Shown: piece by piece, positions 17,159-26,343 of the stretch | Layout of the letters: the number at the start of each line of letters is the position of its first letter | Numbering within the stretch: the stretch's first letter is position 1 | Assembly: GCF_022179445.1 (NCBI RefSeq) | Contig: NZ_BPQU01000017.1 | Span: 50,886-114,885 of the forward strand | Direction: 5' to 3' | From: Methylobacterium mesophilicum | Lineage (GTDB): Bacteria; Pseudomonadota; Alphaproteobacteria; Rhizobiales; Beijerinckiaceae | Length of the DNA: 64,000 bases | Notes under the pieces: model-generated | Databases searched by the model: none | What the model was told of the DNA's origin: nothing | What the model saw: the letters and a program-made list of their open reading frames with translations, nothing else | Made by a program: the position numbers and the translations under genes

Positions 17159-18135
17159 GAGAGTCTCCTTGACTTGATGGGCACAGGTCGGTGTCCGCGC
17201 GGGCGCCGCTGCGCCGTGCCGGGACGGTCCTGCAGGGGTTTCAGGGTCGGTATCGTCGATCCGGGCTCGTCCGGCGGGCAGCCGGGCCGCTCCCCTGCGC
17301 GCGGCCGATCGCCGACTGGGACGCGGTGAACGGGCCTCGCGACGGCGGGAGAACGGGGCCGCGGTTGCGGGCGAGTGGACCGGGCACGCTCAAGCCGCCG
17401 GTCCGCCCAGGCATCGGCCGACCGCTCGTCCACCGCCCGATGTCCGGCGGTGCCAGCGCCCCGGCGCAGAGGCCGCAGGATGGCGGAACCGGACGTGGCC
17501 CCGCCGGGGCATCGCGCCGTGCAGGTCGGGACCCGAAATGTTTGCCCTCGTCAAACCTTGCACTCCGTTGCCGGCCCAGGGCCGCAGCGGGACTGCGTCC
17601 GTTCGTCGTCTGGCCAGCGTCGCGCAGGACCGAGAGTTCGCTCAGCGCGGCGCGCGAGGCAAGCCCATAATCCGAACTGTTGACAGCTTATCCGCAAGAT
17701 CGATCGCAAATTTGGAGACTCATTTTTGAAAAATTGTTTCCAACTTCGATGATAGCCAGCAAATCACGGTATATAATACTTCAATATTTGACGGCTTTGA
17801 TTTTTGTTGCGCAAATCAAGACGACATCGAAGTAAAAATATTTGAAAATACACGAATGATGGATGTTGATCATTGAGGAACGTCATGATCGCGCTGCTCA
17901 CGGCGCGTCGGCAGATCCCGTCCCGGAACACGATTGCGGTTGCCGGTGGAGCTCAGGACGGTGGACGGCTTGCCGTTTCAGGATGCGGGATCAGGCCGTC
18001 GCGGAACCAGCAACGCTTGAAATCCACAGCGTTAACCTTCCACTCATATTCGTTAATAAACCATTGGCGAGAAGCCTATTAACCTATCTAAATAGAGCGG
18101 TAACCACGGTGTCGACATGCACCGGTGAGGCTCCG
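17159..18135. other. Long intergenic region with AT-rich island
   Basis: No convincing gene. Bases 17159-17670 are as GC-rich as the rest, with open frames that lack family similarity. Bases about 17675-17880 and 18030-18110 are strikingly AT-rich, with runs such as ATTTTTGAAAAATTG, a TATAAT at 17772-17777, and a TTGACA at 17680-17685 without a matching -10 box. The region separates two divergent genes and may be a regulatory island or a remnant of transferred DNA. Confidence 0.6.
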
Positions 18136-19188
18136 ATGCTAGCAATCAAGACAAAGCGCACGTCAGCCGGATACGCTCTCGCCACCGCCGGAGTCGCGAG
18201 CCTGGCGGCAACCGGCGAGGCCCAGGCCCACGTCAAATGGTTCTGCGCCTACGACGTCGCCGGGCAGCCCCAGGGCCTCGAGCAGGTGCTGTGCGCCAAC
18301 TTCGAGGGGCTGACCGTGCTGGCCCTGGTGTGCCTGATGTTCGGATGCCTGGCCGAGGGCACGCCGCTGGGCGGCGCCCTGCTCAACGCGCTGGATCGCG
18401 TGACCACCCGGGTCCGGACCGACACCGAGCTGCTGGTCCGTGCCACGCTGGGCTTCTTCTTCGTCTCGCTCTGGGAACTCGGCGGCATCATCCTCACCCC
18501 GGAGCTCAAGACCGACGTCGCCTGGATCCCGTGGTTCCAGCTCGCGCTGGCCGCCTGCCTGATCTGGCGGCGGACCATGCCGCTCACCGGCCTGGGCATC
18601 GTCTTCCTGTTCAGCTTCGCCACGGCGCAGTACGGCGTGTTCCACCTCGCCGACTACCCGATCTTCCTGGGGGTGGCCGTCTACCTGATCTGCCGCGGCC
18701 TCGACCTGTCGCCGTTCGGCCTGCGTCCGCTCGACATCGTCCGCTGGACCGCCGCCATCACGCTGATGTGGGCGTCGATCGAGAAGTGGGCCTATCCGGA
18801 ATGGACCGCACCGCTGATCGCCGCCAAGCCGCAGATGACGCTCGGCGCCACCCCCGAACTGTTCATGCAGGCGGCCGGCGTCATCGAGTTCACCCTGGCC
18901 TTCGCACTGCTCTGGACCCCGCTGGTGCGGCGCGCCTCGGCGATCATCCTGGCCGCGATCTTCGTCTCGGCGGTGTTCGAGTTCGGCAAGGTCGACGCGA
19001 TCGGGCATTCCGGGATCATCGTCGTGCTGTTGGCGATTGCGGCCGACGACGTGCGGATTGCGGTGCGCGCCCGCCACGTGGTGCTGGCGCCGGCTTGGTA
19101 CGGGGCCGCCCTCGCGCTGTTCCTGTTCCTCTACTACGCGGGCCACGCGGCCCTGTTCGGCGGGCTCGACGCCCTGCCGGTGATCTGA
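18136..19188 (+). CDS. Polytopic membrane protein with HVKWFC N-terminus after signal peptide
   Basis: A 350-residue protein, start ATG 18136 with GAGG five bases before it. The first 32 residues resemble a signal peptide ending in EAQA, which would leave HVKWFCAYDVAGQP as the mature N-terminus. About eight or nine hydrophobic helices follow, with conserved-looking polar pieces SLWELGGIIL, AQYGVFHLADYPIFLG, WASIEKWAYPEW and VFEFGKVDAIGHSGI. The SIEKWAYPEW style recalls DoxX-like membrane proteins, but I cannot assign a function. An AT-rich region upstream probably carries its promoter. Confidence 0.75.
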   Translation: MLAIKTKRTSAGYALATAGVASLAATGEAQAHVKWFCAYDVAGQPQGLEQVLCANFEGLTVLALVCLMFGCLAEGTPLGGALLNALDRVTTRVRTDTELLVRATLGFFFVSLWELGGIILTPELKTDVAWIPWFQLALAACLIWRRTMPLTGLGIVFLFSFATAQYGVFHLADYPIFLGVAVYLICRGLDLSPFGLRPLDIVRWTAAITLMWASIEKWAYPEWTAPLIAAKPQMTLGATPELFMQAAGVIEFTLAFALLWTPLVRRASAIILAAIFVSAVFEFGKVDAIGHSGIIVVLLAIAADDVRIAVRARHVVLAPAWYGAALALFLFLYYAGHAALFGGLDALPVI

Positions 19189-19196
19189 GGCGCGGA

Positions 19197-19913
19197 TCAG
19201 CGCGCCGCAATCAGCGGCGCGAACACGTCGGTCAGGCCGGTGATCAGGATCTGGGTCCCGACGCAGAGCAGCAGGAACGCGAACAGGCGGCCGGTCACCC
19301 GCGCCCGGGCCGGGCCGATCAGCGCCACCACCCGGTCGGCCGAGGCGTAGATCAGCGCCACCGCGAGCGCCACGACGAGAGCCGCCAGGGTGACGCCGAG
19401 ATAGAAGCCGAAGCGGTCCGCGTAGGCGGCGGGCCGGTTCGCCCCCAGGGTGATCGCCACCGCGATGGTGCCGGGCCCAGTGGTGAACGGCAGCGTCAGC
19501 GGGAAGAATGCGATCTCGGCCAGCGGCCCCGGCGCCGGGTCGCGGCTCGCCTCGATCAGGGTCGTCGCCCCGCGATCCTTCGAGCCGGACGCCTCGGCCT
19601 GCTTGCGTGCCTCGCGCGCCTCGGGCCGGTTGAGCTGGGTCCAGGCCGAGGACATCACCACCAGCCCGCCCGCGATCCGCAGGGCCGCCAGGGTCACCCC
19701 GAAGAAGTTGAGGATCGGCGTGCCGGCCCAGAGCGCGCCGAGCATAACCAGGGCGGCATAGACGCCGATCTTGCGCGACAGCAGAACCCGCTCGGCATGG
19801 CTGTAGGCGGTGGTCACCTGCGCGAAGATGAAGGCCCCGCCGATCGGGTTCACGATCGCGATCAGGCCCGAGAGGGCGAGCAGGAACTGCTGGATTGTGA
19901 AATCGATGCTCAT
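19197..19913 (-). CDS. MarC family integral membrane protein
   Basis: A 238-residue protein with the MarC-family hallmarks IAIVNPIGGAFIFAQVT near residue 20 and FFPLTLPFTTGPGTIAVAITLGANRP, and six hydrophobic segments. An insertion of about 35 hydrophilic residues (REARKQAEASGSKDRG) sits between helices 3 and 4. MarC was once linked to multiple antibiotic resistance, but that role was not upheld; the function is unknown. It is convergent with the preceding gene, with a gap of eight bases. Confidence 0.9.
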   Translation of the reverse strand: MSIDFTIQQFLLALSGLIAIVNPIGGAFIFAQVTTAYSHAERVLLSRKIGVYAALVMLGALWAGTPILNFFGVTLAALRIAGGLVVMSSAWTQLNRPEAREARKQAEASGSKDRGATTLIEASRDPAPGPLAEIAFFPLTLPFTTGPGTIAVAITLGANRPAAYADRFGFYLGVTLAALVVALAVALIYASADRVVALIGPARARVTGRLFAFLLLCVGTQILITGLTDVFAPLIAAR

Positions 19914-19965
19914 CAGGGCCGCCGCCTAGACCAACGGACCTCCGACGGCCAGCCCGTCGTGCGCG

Positions 19966-20700
19966 TCAGCCCGGCGACGGCGCGGGCACCAGCACCCGGG
20001 CGGGAGCGAGGCGGCGGGCGCGGTGCACCTGCTGCACCGCGATCGGGCGGTAGAGCTGCTTGGTCGCGTGGACCACGTGCAGGCCGGCGAAGGGTAGGGC
20101 CAGGCCTGAGCCGAGCCGCTCCCAGGCGGGACCTGTGCGCAGCATCAGCCGCGAGCGCACCGGCGGCATGTACAGGGTCTCGGCCCAGCCCTCGGGCGAG
20201 AACAGCGTGTCGCGCATGAGCCGGCCGAGCTGCGAGCGGCTGTAGGGCTGGCCGTGGCCGAACGGCGTCGCCTCGCGCCGGGCCCAGACGCCGCGCCGGT
20301 TGGGCACCACCAGGATCATCCGACCGCCTGGGGTGAGGGTGCGCCAGACCTCCTGCAGTAGTTCCGTCGGGCTCTCCACCGATTCGAGCGCGTGGACCAG
20401 GACGACGCGGTCGATGGCGGCCTCGGGCAGCGGCATCATGGTCGGGTCGGCCAGGGCCGTACAGGACCGGCCGGTCCCCGGCCAGTTCACCACCCCCTGC
20501 GTCGCCGGCATGAACGCCAGGGTCCGCTCGGCGATGCAGTGGATCGGACCGAGATACGGCGTGGCGTAGCCCAGCCCGAGGACCCGCAGGCCCGAGACCG
20601 AGCCCAGGAACCCGTGAAGGGCGCGGGCGACGACGCGATGCGTCTCGGCCCCCAGGGGGCTGGCATAGAAGGCACGCAGGCCGTTGACGTCGAGACGCAT
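19966..20700 (-). CDS. Class I SAM-dependent methyltransferase
   Basis: A 244-residue protein. The SAM-binding loop is atypical (RVLGLGYATPYLGPI, near 35), followed by LPLPEAAIDRVVLVHALES (motif II) and EVWRTLTPGGRMILVVPNRRG (post-motif), the pattern of a methyltransferase type 11 domain. Start taken at 20700 (MRLDVNGLRAFYASPLG), the family-like opening; an ATG at 20742 would add 14 residues. It is divergent from gloB, a gene pair common in alphaproteobacteria (family knowledge). The substrate is unknown. Confidence 0.85.
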   Translation of the reverse strand: MRLDVNGLRAFYASPLGAETHRVVARALHGFLGSVSGLRVLGLGYATPYLGPIHCIAERTLAFMPATQGVVNWPGTGRSCTALADPTMMPLPEAAIDRVVLVHALESVESPTELLQEVWRTLTPGGRMILVVPNRRGVWARREATPFGHGQPYSRSQLGRLMRDTLFSPEGWAETLYMPPVRSRLMLRTGPAWERLGSGLALPFAGLHVVHATKQLYRPIAVQQVHRARRLAPARVLVPAPSPG

Positions 20701-20879
20701 GGACGAGCAGGACACCGAGCCCGGGACGATGATCAACCTCAATGGTGAGACGCGATGCGCGCCGCAAGCGCCATGGGTCCCGCCGGCGAAGGAACCCGCT
20801 CGACCGCCGCCGGTTCACGGCTGACGTTTCGCGCTGCGACGCGCCGGTGCATTGTCGCAGCCCCGGGAGAGGGAAACCG

Positions 20880-21656
20880 ATGGCTGCCGAGACCGAGATC
20901 CGAACCTTCCTGTGCCGCAGCGACAATATCGGGGTCCTGATCCGCGATCCCGCCACCGGCGCCTGCGCGGCGATCGACGTGCCGGAGGCCGGCCCGGTCC
21001 TGAAGGCCCTGGACGAGACCGGCTGGCGCCTGACCGACATCCTCGTCACCCACCGGCACGGCGACCACATCGAGGGCATCCCGGCGGTGAAGCGGGCCAC
21101 CGGGGCCCGGGTGGTGGCCCCCGCCAAGGCGGGCGGCGCGGTGCCGGACGTGGACGAAACTGTGCGCGAGGGCGACACCGTGCGGGTCGGCGGGCTCAGG
21201 GCCCAGGTCTGGGAGACCCCCGGCCATTGTGCCGACCACGTCACCTACTGGTTCGACGAGGCCAGGATCGTCTGTTCCGGCGACACACTGTTCACCCTCG
21301 GGTGCGGCCGGGTGATGGAGAGCCCGCCCGAGACCCTGTGGCGCTCCCTGCGTCGGTTCGAGCCTTTGCCCGACGAGACCCGCGTGTTCAGCGGCCACGA
21401 TTACGTCCTGTCGAATGCTCGCTTCGCCCTCGCGGCAGACCCGGAGAACTGCGACCTGATGGCGCGCAAGGAGGAGGCCCAGCGCGCGAAAGCCGAGGAG
21501 CGCTTCCTGATTCCGACGACGATGGGCGCGGAGCGGGCGACCAATCCGTTCCTGCGCAGCAACCTGCCTGTCCTGGCTAAGTCAGTCGAACTTGGAGCCG
21601 GCACAGATCCGGAAGCGGTGTTTGTGGCACTGCGTGCGTGGAAGGACCGCTTCTAG
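20880..21656 (+). CDS. gloB: Hydroxyacylglutathione hydrolase (glyoxalase II)
   Basis: A 258-residue metallohydrolase that converts S-lactoylglutathione to lactate and glutathione, the second step of methylglyoxal detoxification. The binuclear metal site is intact: THRHGDHIEG (THxHxDH), the metal-ligand His in TPGHCADH, the bridging Asp in CSGDTLF, and SGHDYV. The C-terminal glutathione-binding domain has NPFLRSNLP. The ATG at 20880 follows a GGGAGAGGG tract. In methylotrophs a related role in formaldehyde or glutathione metabolism is conceivable, but the enzyme family is clear. Confidence 0.95.
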   Translation: MAAETEIRTFLCRSDNIGVLIRDPATGACAAIDVPEAGPVLKALDETGWRLTDILVTHRHGDHIEGIPAVKRATGARVVAPAKAGGAVPDVDETVREGDTVRVGGLRAQVWETPGHCADHVTYWFDEARIVCSGDTLFTLGCGRVMESPPETLWRSLRRFEPLPDETRVFSGHDYVLSNARFALAADPENCDLMARKEEAQRAKAEERFLIPTTMGAERATNPFLRSNLPVLAKSVELGAGTDPEAVFVALRAWKDRF

Positions 21657-21963
21657 AGACGGTGATAACCAAGAAAATTTTGTTGCGTTCTCAAGGCGAA
21701 CTGACACATACCCTGTGCAAGCGGTACCAATCCGCTAAGTAACGGGCTCCCGGGGGGAAGCCGTAACGTCAACGCGAAGCGCCGGGACGCTTCCGCCGGT
21801 CTGATGGGGGTCCGTCTCGCCCTACCACCTGTCCACTTCCCGCCTGCCGCTTCCGTTCCTCAAGCCAGAATCCGACGGGGCTAAGGAAGAGGCGCTCAGC
21901 GCCAAGACCAGGGGTCCTTTAGCGGACACGACCGCCAGTGACGCGCTCCGCGACACCGGCGAA
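21657..21963. other. Intergenic region between gloB and the TetR gene
   Basis: About 300 bases. The first 70 are relatively AT-rich (AAGAAAATTTTGTTGCG). A weak promoter-like pair, CTGACA at 21701-21706 and TACCAA at 21725-21730, is present. Bases 21805-21963 are open in the frame of the downstream regulator without an ATG, so its true start may lie inside this stretch. Confidence 0.45.
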
Positions 21964-22581
21964 GTGGCTACCCCGTCGCGTCCCCGCGCGCCGGTCGCGG
22001 CCGATGTGAGGCTGCTCGGCATCGCCACCGAGCACCTGTCCCGTCTCGGGCCCAAGCGCGTGACGGTGGTGGCCGTTGCGGCGGAAGCCGGCATGACGCA
22101 CGCCAACGTCTACCGCTATTTCCCATCGAAGGACGCGCTCCTCGACGCGGTGGCAGGGCGCTGGCTCCGAGAGGTCGAGGCTCGGCTCGCCGGCATCGCC
22201 GACGCACCCGACCCGGCCGACGACAAGATCGAGCGGCTGCTCACCGCCCTCGCCACGGTCCAGCGCGACGCCCTGTTCGACGAGCCAAACCTGTTCGCGG
22301 TCCATCTCGACGCCACGGTGTCGGCCCGGCCGATCGCCCGGCGGCATCGTGTTCGGCTGCGCAGTCTCGTCGAGCGCGTGGTCGAAGAGGGCATCACCTC
22401 TGGCATCTTCTCGGCCCGGGATCGGGAGCGGGCGATCGCCTACATCTTCGACGCGAGCTACCGCTTCACGCATCCGCTCGCGATCCAGCACGATGCGGAC
22501 GTGCCGCGCGACCTGATCGAGGCGCGATTCGGGGCGGTCATCCACGCGATCCAGCGGGTTCTCCGGTCCGGGATCCTTTGA
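21964..22581 (+). CDS. TetR family transcriptional regulator
   Basis: A DNA-binding regulator of about 205 residues. The helix-turn-helix is evident at about residues 25-70 (LGPKRVTVVAVAAEAGMTHANVYRYFPSKDALLDAV, matching the TetR consensus around VYRYFPSK). The C-terminal ligand domain (LLTALATVQRDALFDEPNLF, DASYRFTHPLAI) is helical and family-diverse. The start is uncertain: GTG at 21964 is the first common start codon after an in-frame stop at 21802, but it lacks a good ribosome site and up to 50 upstream residues are possible via CTG. It is followed by a strong hairpin terminator. Confidence 0.85.
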   Translation: MATPSRPRAPVAADVRLLGIATEHLSRLGPKRVTVVAVAAEAGMTHANVYRYFPSKDALLDAVAGRWLREVEARLAGIADAPDPADDKIERLLTALATVQRDALFDEPNLFAVHLDATVSARPIARRHRVRLRSLVERVVEEGITSGIFSARDRERAIAYIFDASYRFTHPLAIQHDADVPRDLIEARFGAVIHAIQRVLRSGIL

Positions 22582-22618
22582 GCGCGAGCCGCGCCTCATT
22601 GTTGGTCGGCAACACATC

Positions 22619-22649
22619 GAAAGGCCCGGACATCGCGTCCGGGCCTTTC
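22619..22649 (+). terminator. Intrinsic terminator after the TetR gene
   Basis: A perfect 13-pair stem (22619-22631 with 22637-22649, containing AAGGCCCGGAC) around the loop ATCGC, followed by GCGTTT. It lies 37 bases after the stop codon. Confidence 0.8.
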
Positions 22650-23007
22650 GCGTTTCAGGGCATGACACGGCGATGCGGCCGGGCCGGTTCGGCCATCGCG
22701 AATTTGATGAAATGACAGGATCTCAGATCTGTTATCTGAGCTTTGCCGCACCCGCGGCGCAGGGTGCAGTGCACCTAAAAGCCTCGCCGCATTGGCGTTT
22801 CGTCGCCCAGGCTTGCGACATCAACGTCAGGCCCGGGCCGGCGCGGCCGAGTCCGCAACGGTCCATCGGGTTGAAGCGACGAGGCTTTTCGGCCACACAG
22901 CCGCGCAGATTCCAGAGCGGCGAATCCCGCGCCGGCACCGACCAGCGGACGGTCCCGGCGCCTCGCCGATCCCACCGAAGACGACACGCAGCGGAGGTTG
23001 ATCCGAC
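22650..23007. other. mdh upstream region
   Basis: No gene seen. Contains a seven-pair hairpin (22722-22728 with 22734-22740, CTCAGAT/ATCTGAG) and a GGAGG at 22991-22995 that serves mdh. The promoter of the mdh-suc cluster should be here, but no strong consensus was recognised. Confidence 0.5.
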
Positions 23008-23970
23008 ATGGCTCGCAACAAGATCGCGCTCATCGGTGCCGGCCAGATCGGCGGCACCCTGGCCCTCCTGGCTGGCCTGAAGGATCTCGGCGACGTGGTG
23101 CTGTTCGACATCGTCGACGGCGTGCCGCAGGGCAAGGCGCTCGACATCGCCGAGGCCGCCCCGGTCGAGGGCTTCGACGCGACCTACGCCGGCGCAAGCA
23201 ATTATGCGGCCATCAAGGGCGCCGACGTGGTGATCGTCACCGCCGGCGTGCCGCGCAAGCCCGGCATGAGCCGCGACGACCTGATCGGCATCAACCTCAA
23301 GGTCATGCAGGCGGTGGGCGAGGGCATCAAGAGCTACGCTCCGGATGCTTTCGTGATCTGCATCACCAACCCGCTCGACGCGATGGTCTGGGCCCTGCAG
23401 AAGTTCTCGGGTCTGCCCACCAACAAGATTGTCGGCATGGCAGGCGTGCTCGATTCGGCCCGCTTCCGCCACTTCCTGGCCGACGAGTTCAAGGTCTCGG
23501 TCGAGGACGTCACCGCCTTCGTGCTCGGCGGCCACGGCGACGACATGGTGCCGCTCACCCGCTACTCGACGGTCGCGGGCGTGCCGCTCACGGATCTGGT
23601 CAAGCTCGGCTGGACCACCCAGGAGAAGCTCGACGCCATGGTCGAGCGGACCCGCAAGGGCGGCGGCGAGATCGTCAACCTGCTCAAGACCGGCTCGGCC
23701 TTCTACGCGCCGGCCTCATCCGCCATCGCGATGGCCGAGAGCTACCTGCGTGACAAGAAGCGGGTCCTGCCCTGCGCCGCCTATCTCGACGGCCAGTACG
23801 GCGTCTCCGGCATGTTCATCGGCGTGCCAATCGTCATCGGTGCCGGCGGCGTTGAGCGCGTCCTCGAAGTCACCTTCGACCCGGCCGAGAAGGCGATGTT
23901 CGAGAAGTCCGTCGCCTCGGTGACCGGCCTGATCGAAGCCTGCAAGGGCGTCGACGCCAACCTCGCCTGA
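23008..23970 (+). CDS. mdh: Malate dehydrogenase (NAD)
   Basis: A 320-residue enzyme that oxidises malate to oxaloacetate; the reverse direction also matters in the serine cycle of methylotrophs. It is of the LDH-like type: NAD loop IALIGAGQIGGTLA at the N-terminus, substrate arginines in VPRKPGMSRDDLIGIN, ITNPLDAMVW, and the catalytic His in LGGHGDDMVPLTRYSTV. Length and ending are typical. It is the first gene of a same-strand cluster with sucCD and sucAB, separated from sucC by an array of inverted heptamers. Confidence 0.97.
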   Translation: MARNKIALIGAGQIGGTLALLAGLKDLGDVVLFDIVDGVPQGKALDIAEAAPVEGFDATYAGASNYAAIKGADVVIVTAGVPRKPGMSRDDLIGINLKVMQAVGEGIKSYAPDAFVICITNPLDAMVWALQKFSGLPTNKIVGMAGVLDSARFRHFLADEFKVSVEDVTAFVLGGHGDDMVPLTRYSTVAGVPLTDLVKLGWTTQEKLDAMVERTRKGGGEIVNLLKTGSAFYAPASSAIAMAESYLRDKKRVLPCAAYLDGQYGVSGMFIGVPIVIGAGGVERVLEVTFDPAEKAMFEKSVASVTGLIEACKGVDANLA

Positions 23971-23978
23971 AGGAAGAG

Positions 23979-24083
23979 GCGAATGGCGAATCGCGCGTGG
24001 CGAATGGGGTCGGAGGCCATCGACGCCATCGCCATTCCCGACGCCTTCCATTCGCCATTCGCCACTCGCCACTCGCCATTCGC
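23979..24083. repeat. Opposed heptamer arrays between mdh and sucC
   Basis: The left block 23979-24006 is four tandem heptamers of type GCGAATG (the second ends in C, the third is GCGCGTG). The right block 24049-24083 is five tandem heptamers of the exact complement type, CATTCGC or CACTCGC. The blocks are separated by 42 bases and can fold as a long stem. The right block ends 18 bases before the sucC start codon. Confidence 0.85.
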
Positions 24084-24101
24084 TTATCTGACGAGGCCCC
24101 G

Positions 24102-25298
24102 ATGAACATCCATGAATACCAGGCCAAGGCCGTCTTGAAGGAGTTCGGCCTACCGGTCTCCCGCGGCGTTCCGATCTTCGATCCGTCGGAGGCCGAGGCG
24201 GCCGCCAAGGAACTCGGCGGCCCGGTCTGGGTCGTGAAGAGCCAGATCCACGCGGGCGGCCGCGGCAAGGGCACGTTCAAGGGTGCTCCCGAGGGCGCGA
24301 AGGGCGGGGTGCGGGTCACCAAGTCCATCGACGAGGTGAAGCAATACGCCGGCGAGATGCTCGGCCAGACCCTGGTGACGATCCAGACCGGGCCGGCCGG
24401 CAAGCAGGTCAACCGCCTCTACATCGAGGAAGGCGCCCAGATCGCCGAGGAATTCTACCTCTCGATGCTTGTCGATCGCGCCACCGGCGGCGTGGCCTTC
24501 GTGGTCTCCACCGAGGGCGGCATGGATATCGAGGCGGTCGCCCACGACACGCCCGAGAAGATCCACACGATCCCGGTCGATCCCGCCACCGGCGTGATGC
24601 CCCATCACGGCCGCGCGGTCGCCAAGGCGCTGGGCCTCTCCGGCGCCCAGGCCAAGGAGGCGGCCTCGCTCACGGAAAAACTCTACGCGGCGTTCGTGTC
24701 CAAGGACATGAGCATGCTGGAGATCAACCCGCTGGTGCTCTCAGCCGACGGCCACCTCAAGTGCCTCGACGCCAAGATCTCGTTCGACTCGAACGCGCTC
24801 TACAAACACGCCGACATCGTCGCGCTGCGGGACGAGACCGAGGAGGATGCCAAGGAGATCGAGGCGTCGAAATACGACCTCGCCTACATCGCGCTGGACG
24901 GCACGATCGGCTGCATGGTCAACGGCGCCGGGCTGGCCATGGCCACCCTCGACATCATCAAGCTCTACGGCGAAAGCCCGGCCAACTTCCTCGACGTCGG
25001 CGGCGGCGCTTCCGAGGAGAAGGTCACCGCGGCGTTCAAGATCATCACCGCCGACCCCCAGGTGAAGGGGATCCTCGTCAACATCTTCGGCGGGATCATG
25101 AAGTGCGACGTCATCGCCCGCGGCGTCATCGCCGCCGTCAAGGCGGTGGGCCTGCAGGTGCCCCTGGTGGTGCGCCTGGAAGGCACCAACGTCGAAGAGG
25201 GCAAGGACATCATCCGGGGCTCCGGCCTCAACGTGATCCCGGCGGACGACCTCGACGACGCCGCCCAGAAGATCGTCGCCGCCGTGAAGGGAGCCTGA
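24102..25298 (+). CDS. sucC: Succinyl-CoA synthetase (ADP-forming), beta subunit
   Basis: A 398-residue subunit carrying the ATP-grasp and CoA-ligase domains; with SucD it makes succinate and ATP from succinyl-CoA. Recognisable pieces are MNIHEYQAKAVLKEFGLPVSRG, VKSQIHAGGRGKGTFKG (nucleotide binding), MLEINPLV, and the C-terminal FLDVGGGASEEKVTAAFKII with NIFGGIMKCDVIA. Length is typical. sucD follows after two bases. Confidence 0.98.
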   Translation: MNIHEYQAKAVLKEFGLPVSRGVPIFDPSEAEAAAKELGGPVWVVKSQIHAGGRGKGTFKGAPEGAKGGVRVTKSIDEVKQYAGEMLGQTLVTIQTGPAGKQVNRLYIEEGAQIAEEFYLSMLVDRATGGVAFVVSTEGGMDIEAVAHDTPEKIHTIPVDPATGVMPHHGRAVAKALGLSGAQAKEAASLTEKLYAAFVSKDMSMLEINPLVLSADGHLKCLDAKISFDSNALYKHADIVALRDETEEDAKEIEASKYDLAYIALDGTIGCMVNGAGLAMATLDIIKLYGESPANFLDVGGGASEEKVTAAFKIITADPQVKGILVNIFGGIMKCDVIARGVIAAVKAVGLQVPLVVRLEGTNVEEGKDIIRGSGLNVIPADDLDDAAQKIVAAVKGA

Positions 25299-25300
25299 TC

Positions 25301-26185
25301 ATGTCGGTGATGATCGACGCGAACACCAAGGTCATCTGCCAGGGTTTCACCGGCAAGAACGGGACCTTCCACTCCGAGCAGGCCATCGCGTACGGGACCA
25401 AGATGGTCGGCGGCACCAGCCCCGGAAAGGGCGGCGCGAGCCATCTGGGCCTGCCCGTGTTCGACACGGTCGCGGAGGCCCGCGAGGCCACCGGCGCCGA
25501 CGCCTCGGTGGTCTACGTGCCGCCGCCCGGCGCCGCCGACGCGATCTGCGAGGCCATTGCGGCCGAGATCCCGCTGATCGTGTGCATCACGGAGGGCATC
25601 CCGGTGCTCGACATGGTGCGGGTGAAGCGGGCGCTGACCGGCTCGAAGTCGCGCCTCGTCGGCCCGAACTGCCCCGGCATCGTCACGGCCGGCCAGTCGA
25701 AGATCGGCATCATGCCGGCCAACATCTTCCGCCAGGGCTCGGTCGGCATCGTCTCGCGCTCGGGCACGCTGACCTACGAAGCCGTGTTCCAGACCACCAA
25801 CGCCGGCCTCGGCCAGACCACGGCCGTGGGCATCGGCGGCGACCCGGTGAAGGGCACCGAGTTCATCGACGTGCTGGAGTTGTTCCTCGCCGACCCGAAG
25901 ACCGAGTCGATCGTGATGATCGGCGAGATCGGCGGCTCGGCCGAGGAGGAGGCCGCGCAGTTCCTGCGGGACGAGGCCAAGCGGGGCCGAAGCAAGCCCA
26001 TGGTCGGCTTCATCGCCGGCCGCACGGCGCCTCCGGGCCGCCGCATGGGCCATGCCGGCGCGATCATCTCGGGCGGCAAGGGCGGCGCCGAGGACAAGAT
26101 CGCCGCCATGGAGGCGGCCGGCATCCGCGTCTCGCCGTCGCCGGCCCGGCTCGGCTCGACCCTGGTGGACGTCCTCAAGGGCTGA
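25301..26185 (+). CDS. sucD: Succinyl-CoA synthetase, alpha subunit
   Basis: A 294-residue subunit. The CoA-binding Rossmann domain has VICQGFTGKNGTFHSEQAI and GGTSPGKGGASHLGLPVF. The phosphorylated histidine lies in GRRMGHAGAIISGG. GPNCPGIV and SRSGTLTYEAV match the family. The start codon is two bases after the sucC stop, so the pair is tightly coupled. sucA follows after 158 bases in which nothing notable was seen. Confidence 0.98.
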   Translation: MSVMIDANTKVICQGFTGKNGTFHSEQAIAYGTKMVGGTSPGKGGASHLGLPVFDTVAEAREATGADASVVYVPPPGAADAICEAIAAEIPLIVCITEGIPVLDMVRVKRALTGSKSRLVGPNCPGIVTAGQSKIGIMPANIFRQGSVGIVSRSGTLTYEAVFQTTNAGLGQTTAVGIGGDPVKGTEFIDVLELFLADPKTESIVMIGEIGGSAEEEAAQFLRDEAKRGRSKPMVGFIAGRTAPPGRRMGHAGAIISGGKGGAEDKIAAMEAAGIRVSPSPARLGSTLVDVLKG

Positions 26186-26343
26186 GGCCAGCGCGCCTGC
26201 GTTGCGGCCGGCGCAGGGCCGCGACCCCCATATCGACCTTGTCGGGGCGTGTTCTCGCCCCGGGTCAATTTCAGGGCGATCCGCCCCGCGAGCGGGTCGC
26301 CGACAGGGCAGCCGGCCTGCCCGCGCGACAGGATGAACGGACC

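Noticed and set aside
17680..17777. TTGACA and TATAAT boxes considered as one sigma70 promoter
   Set aside because: They are separated by 86 bases, and neither has a partner at 16-18 bases; no promoter is called.
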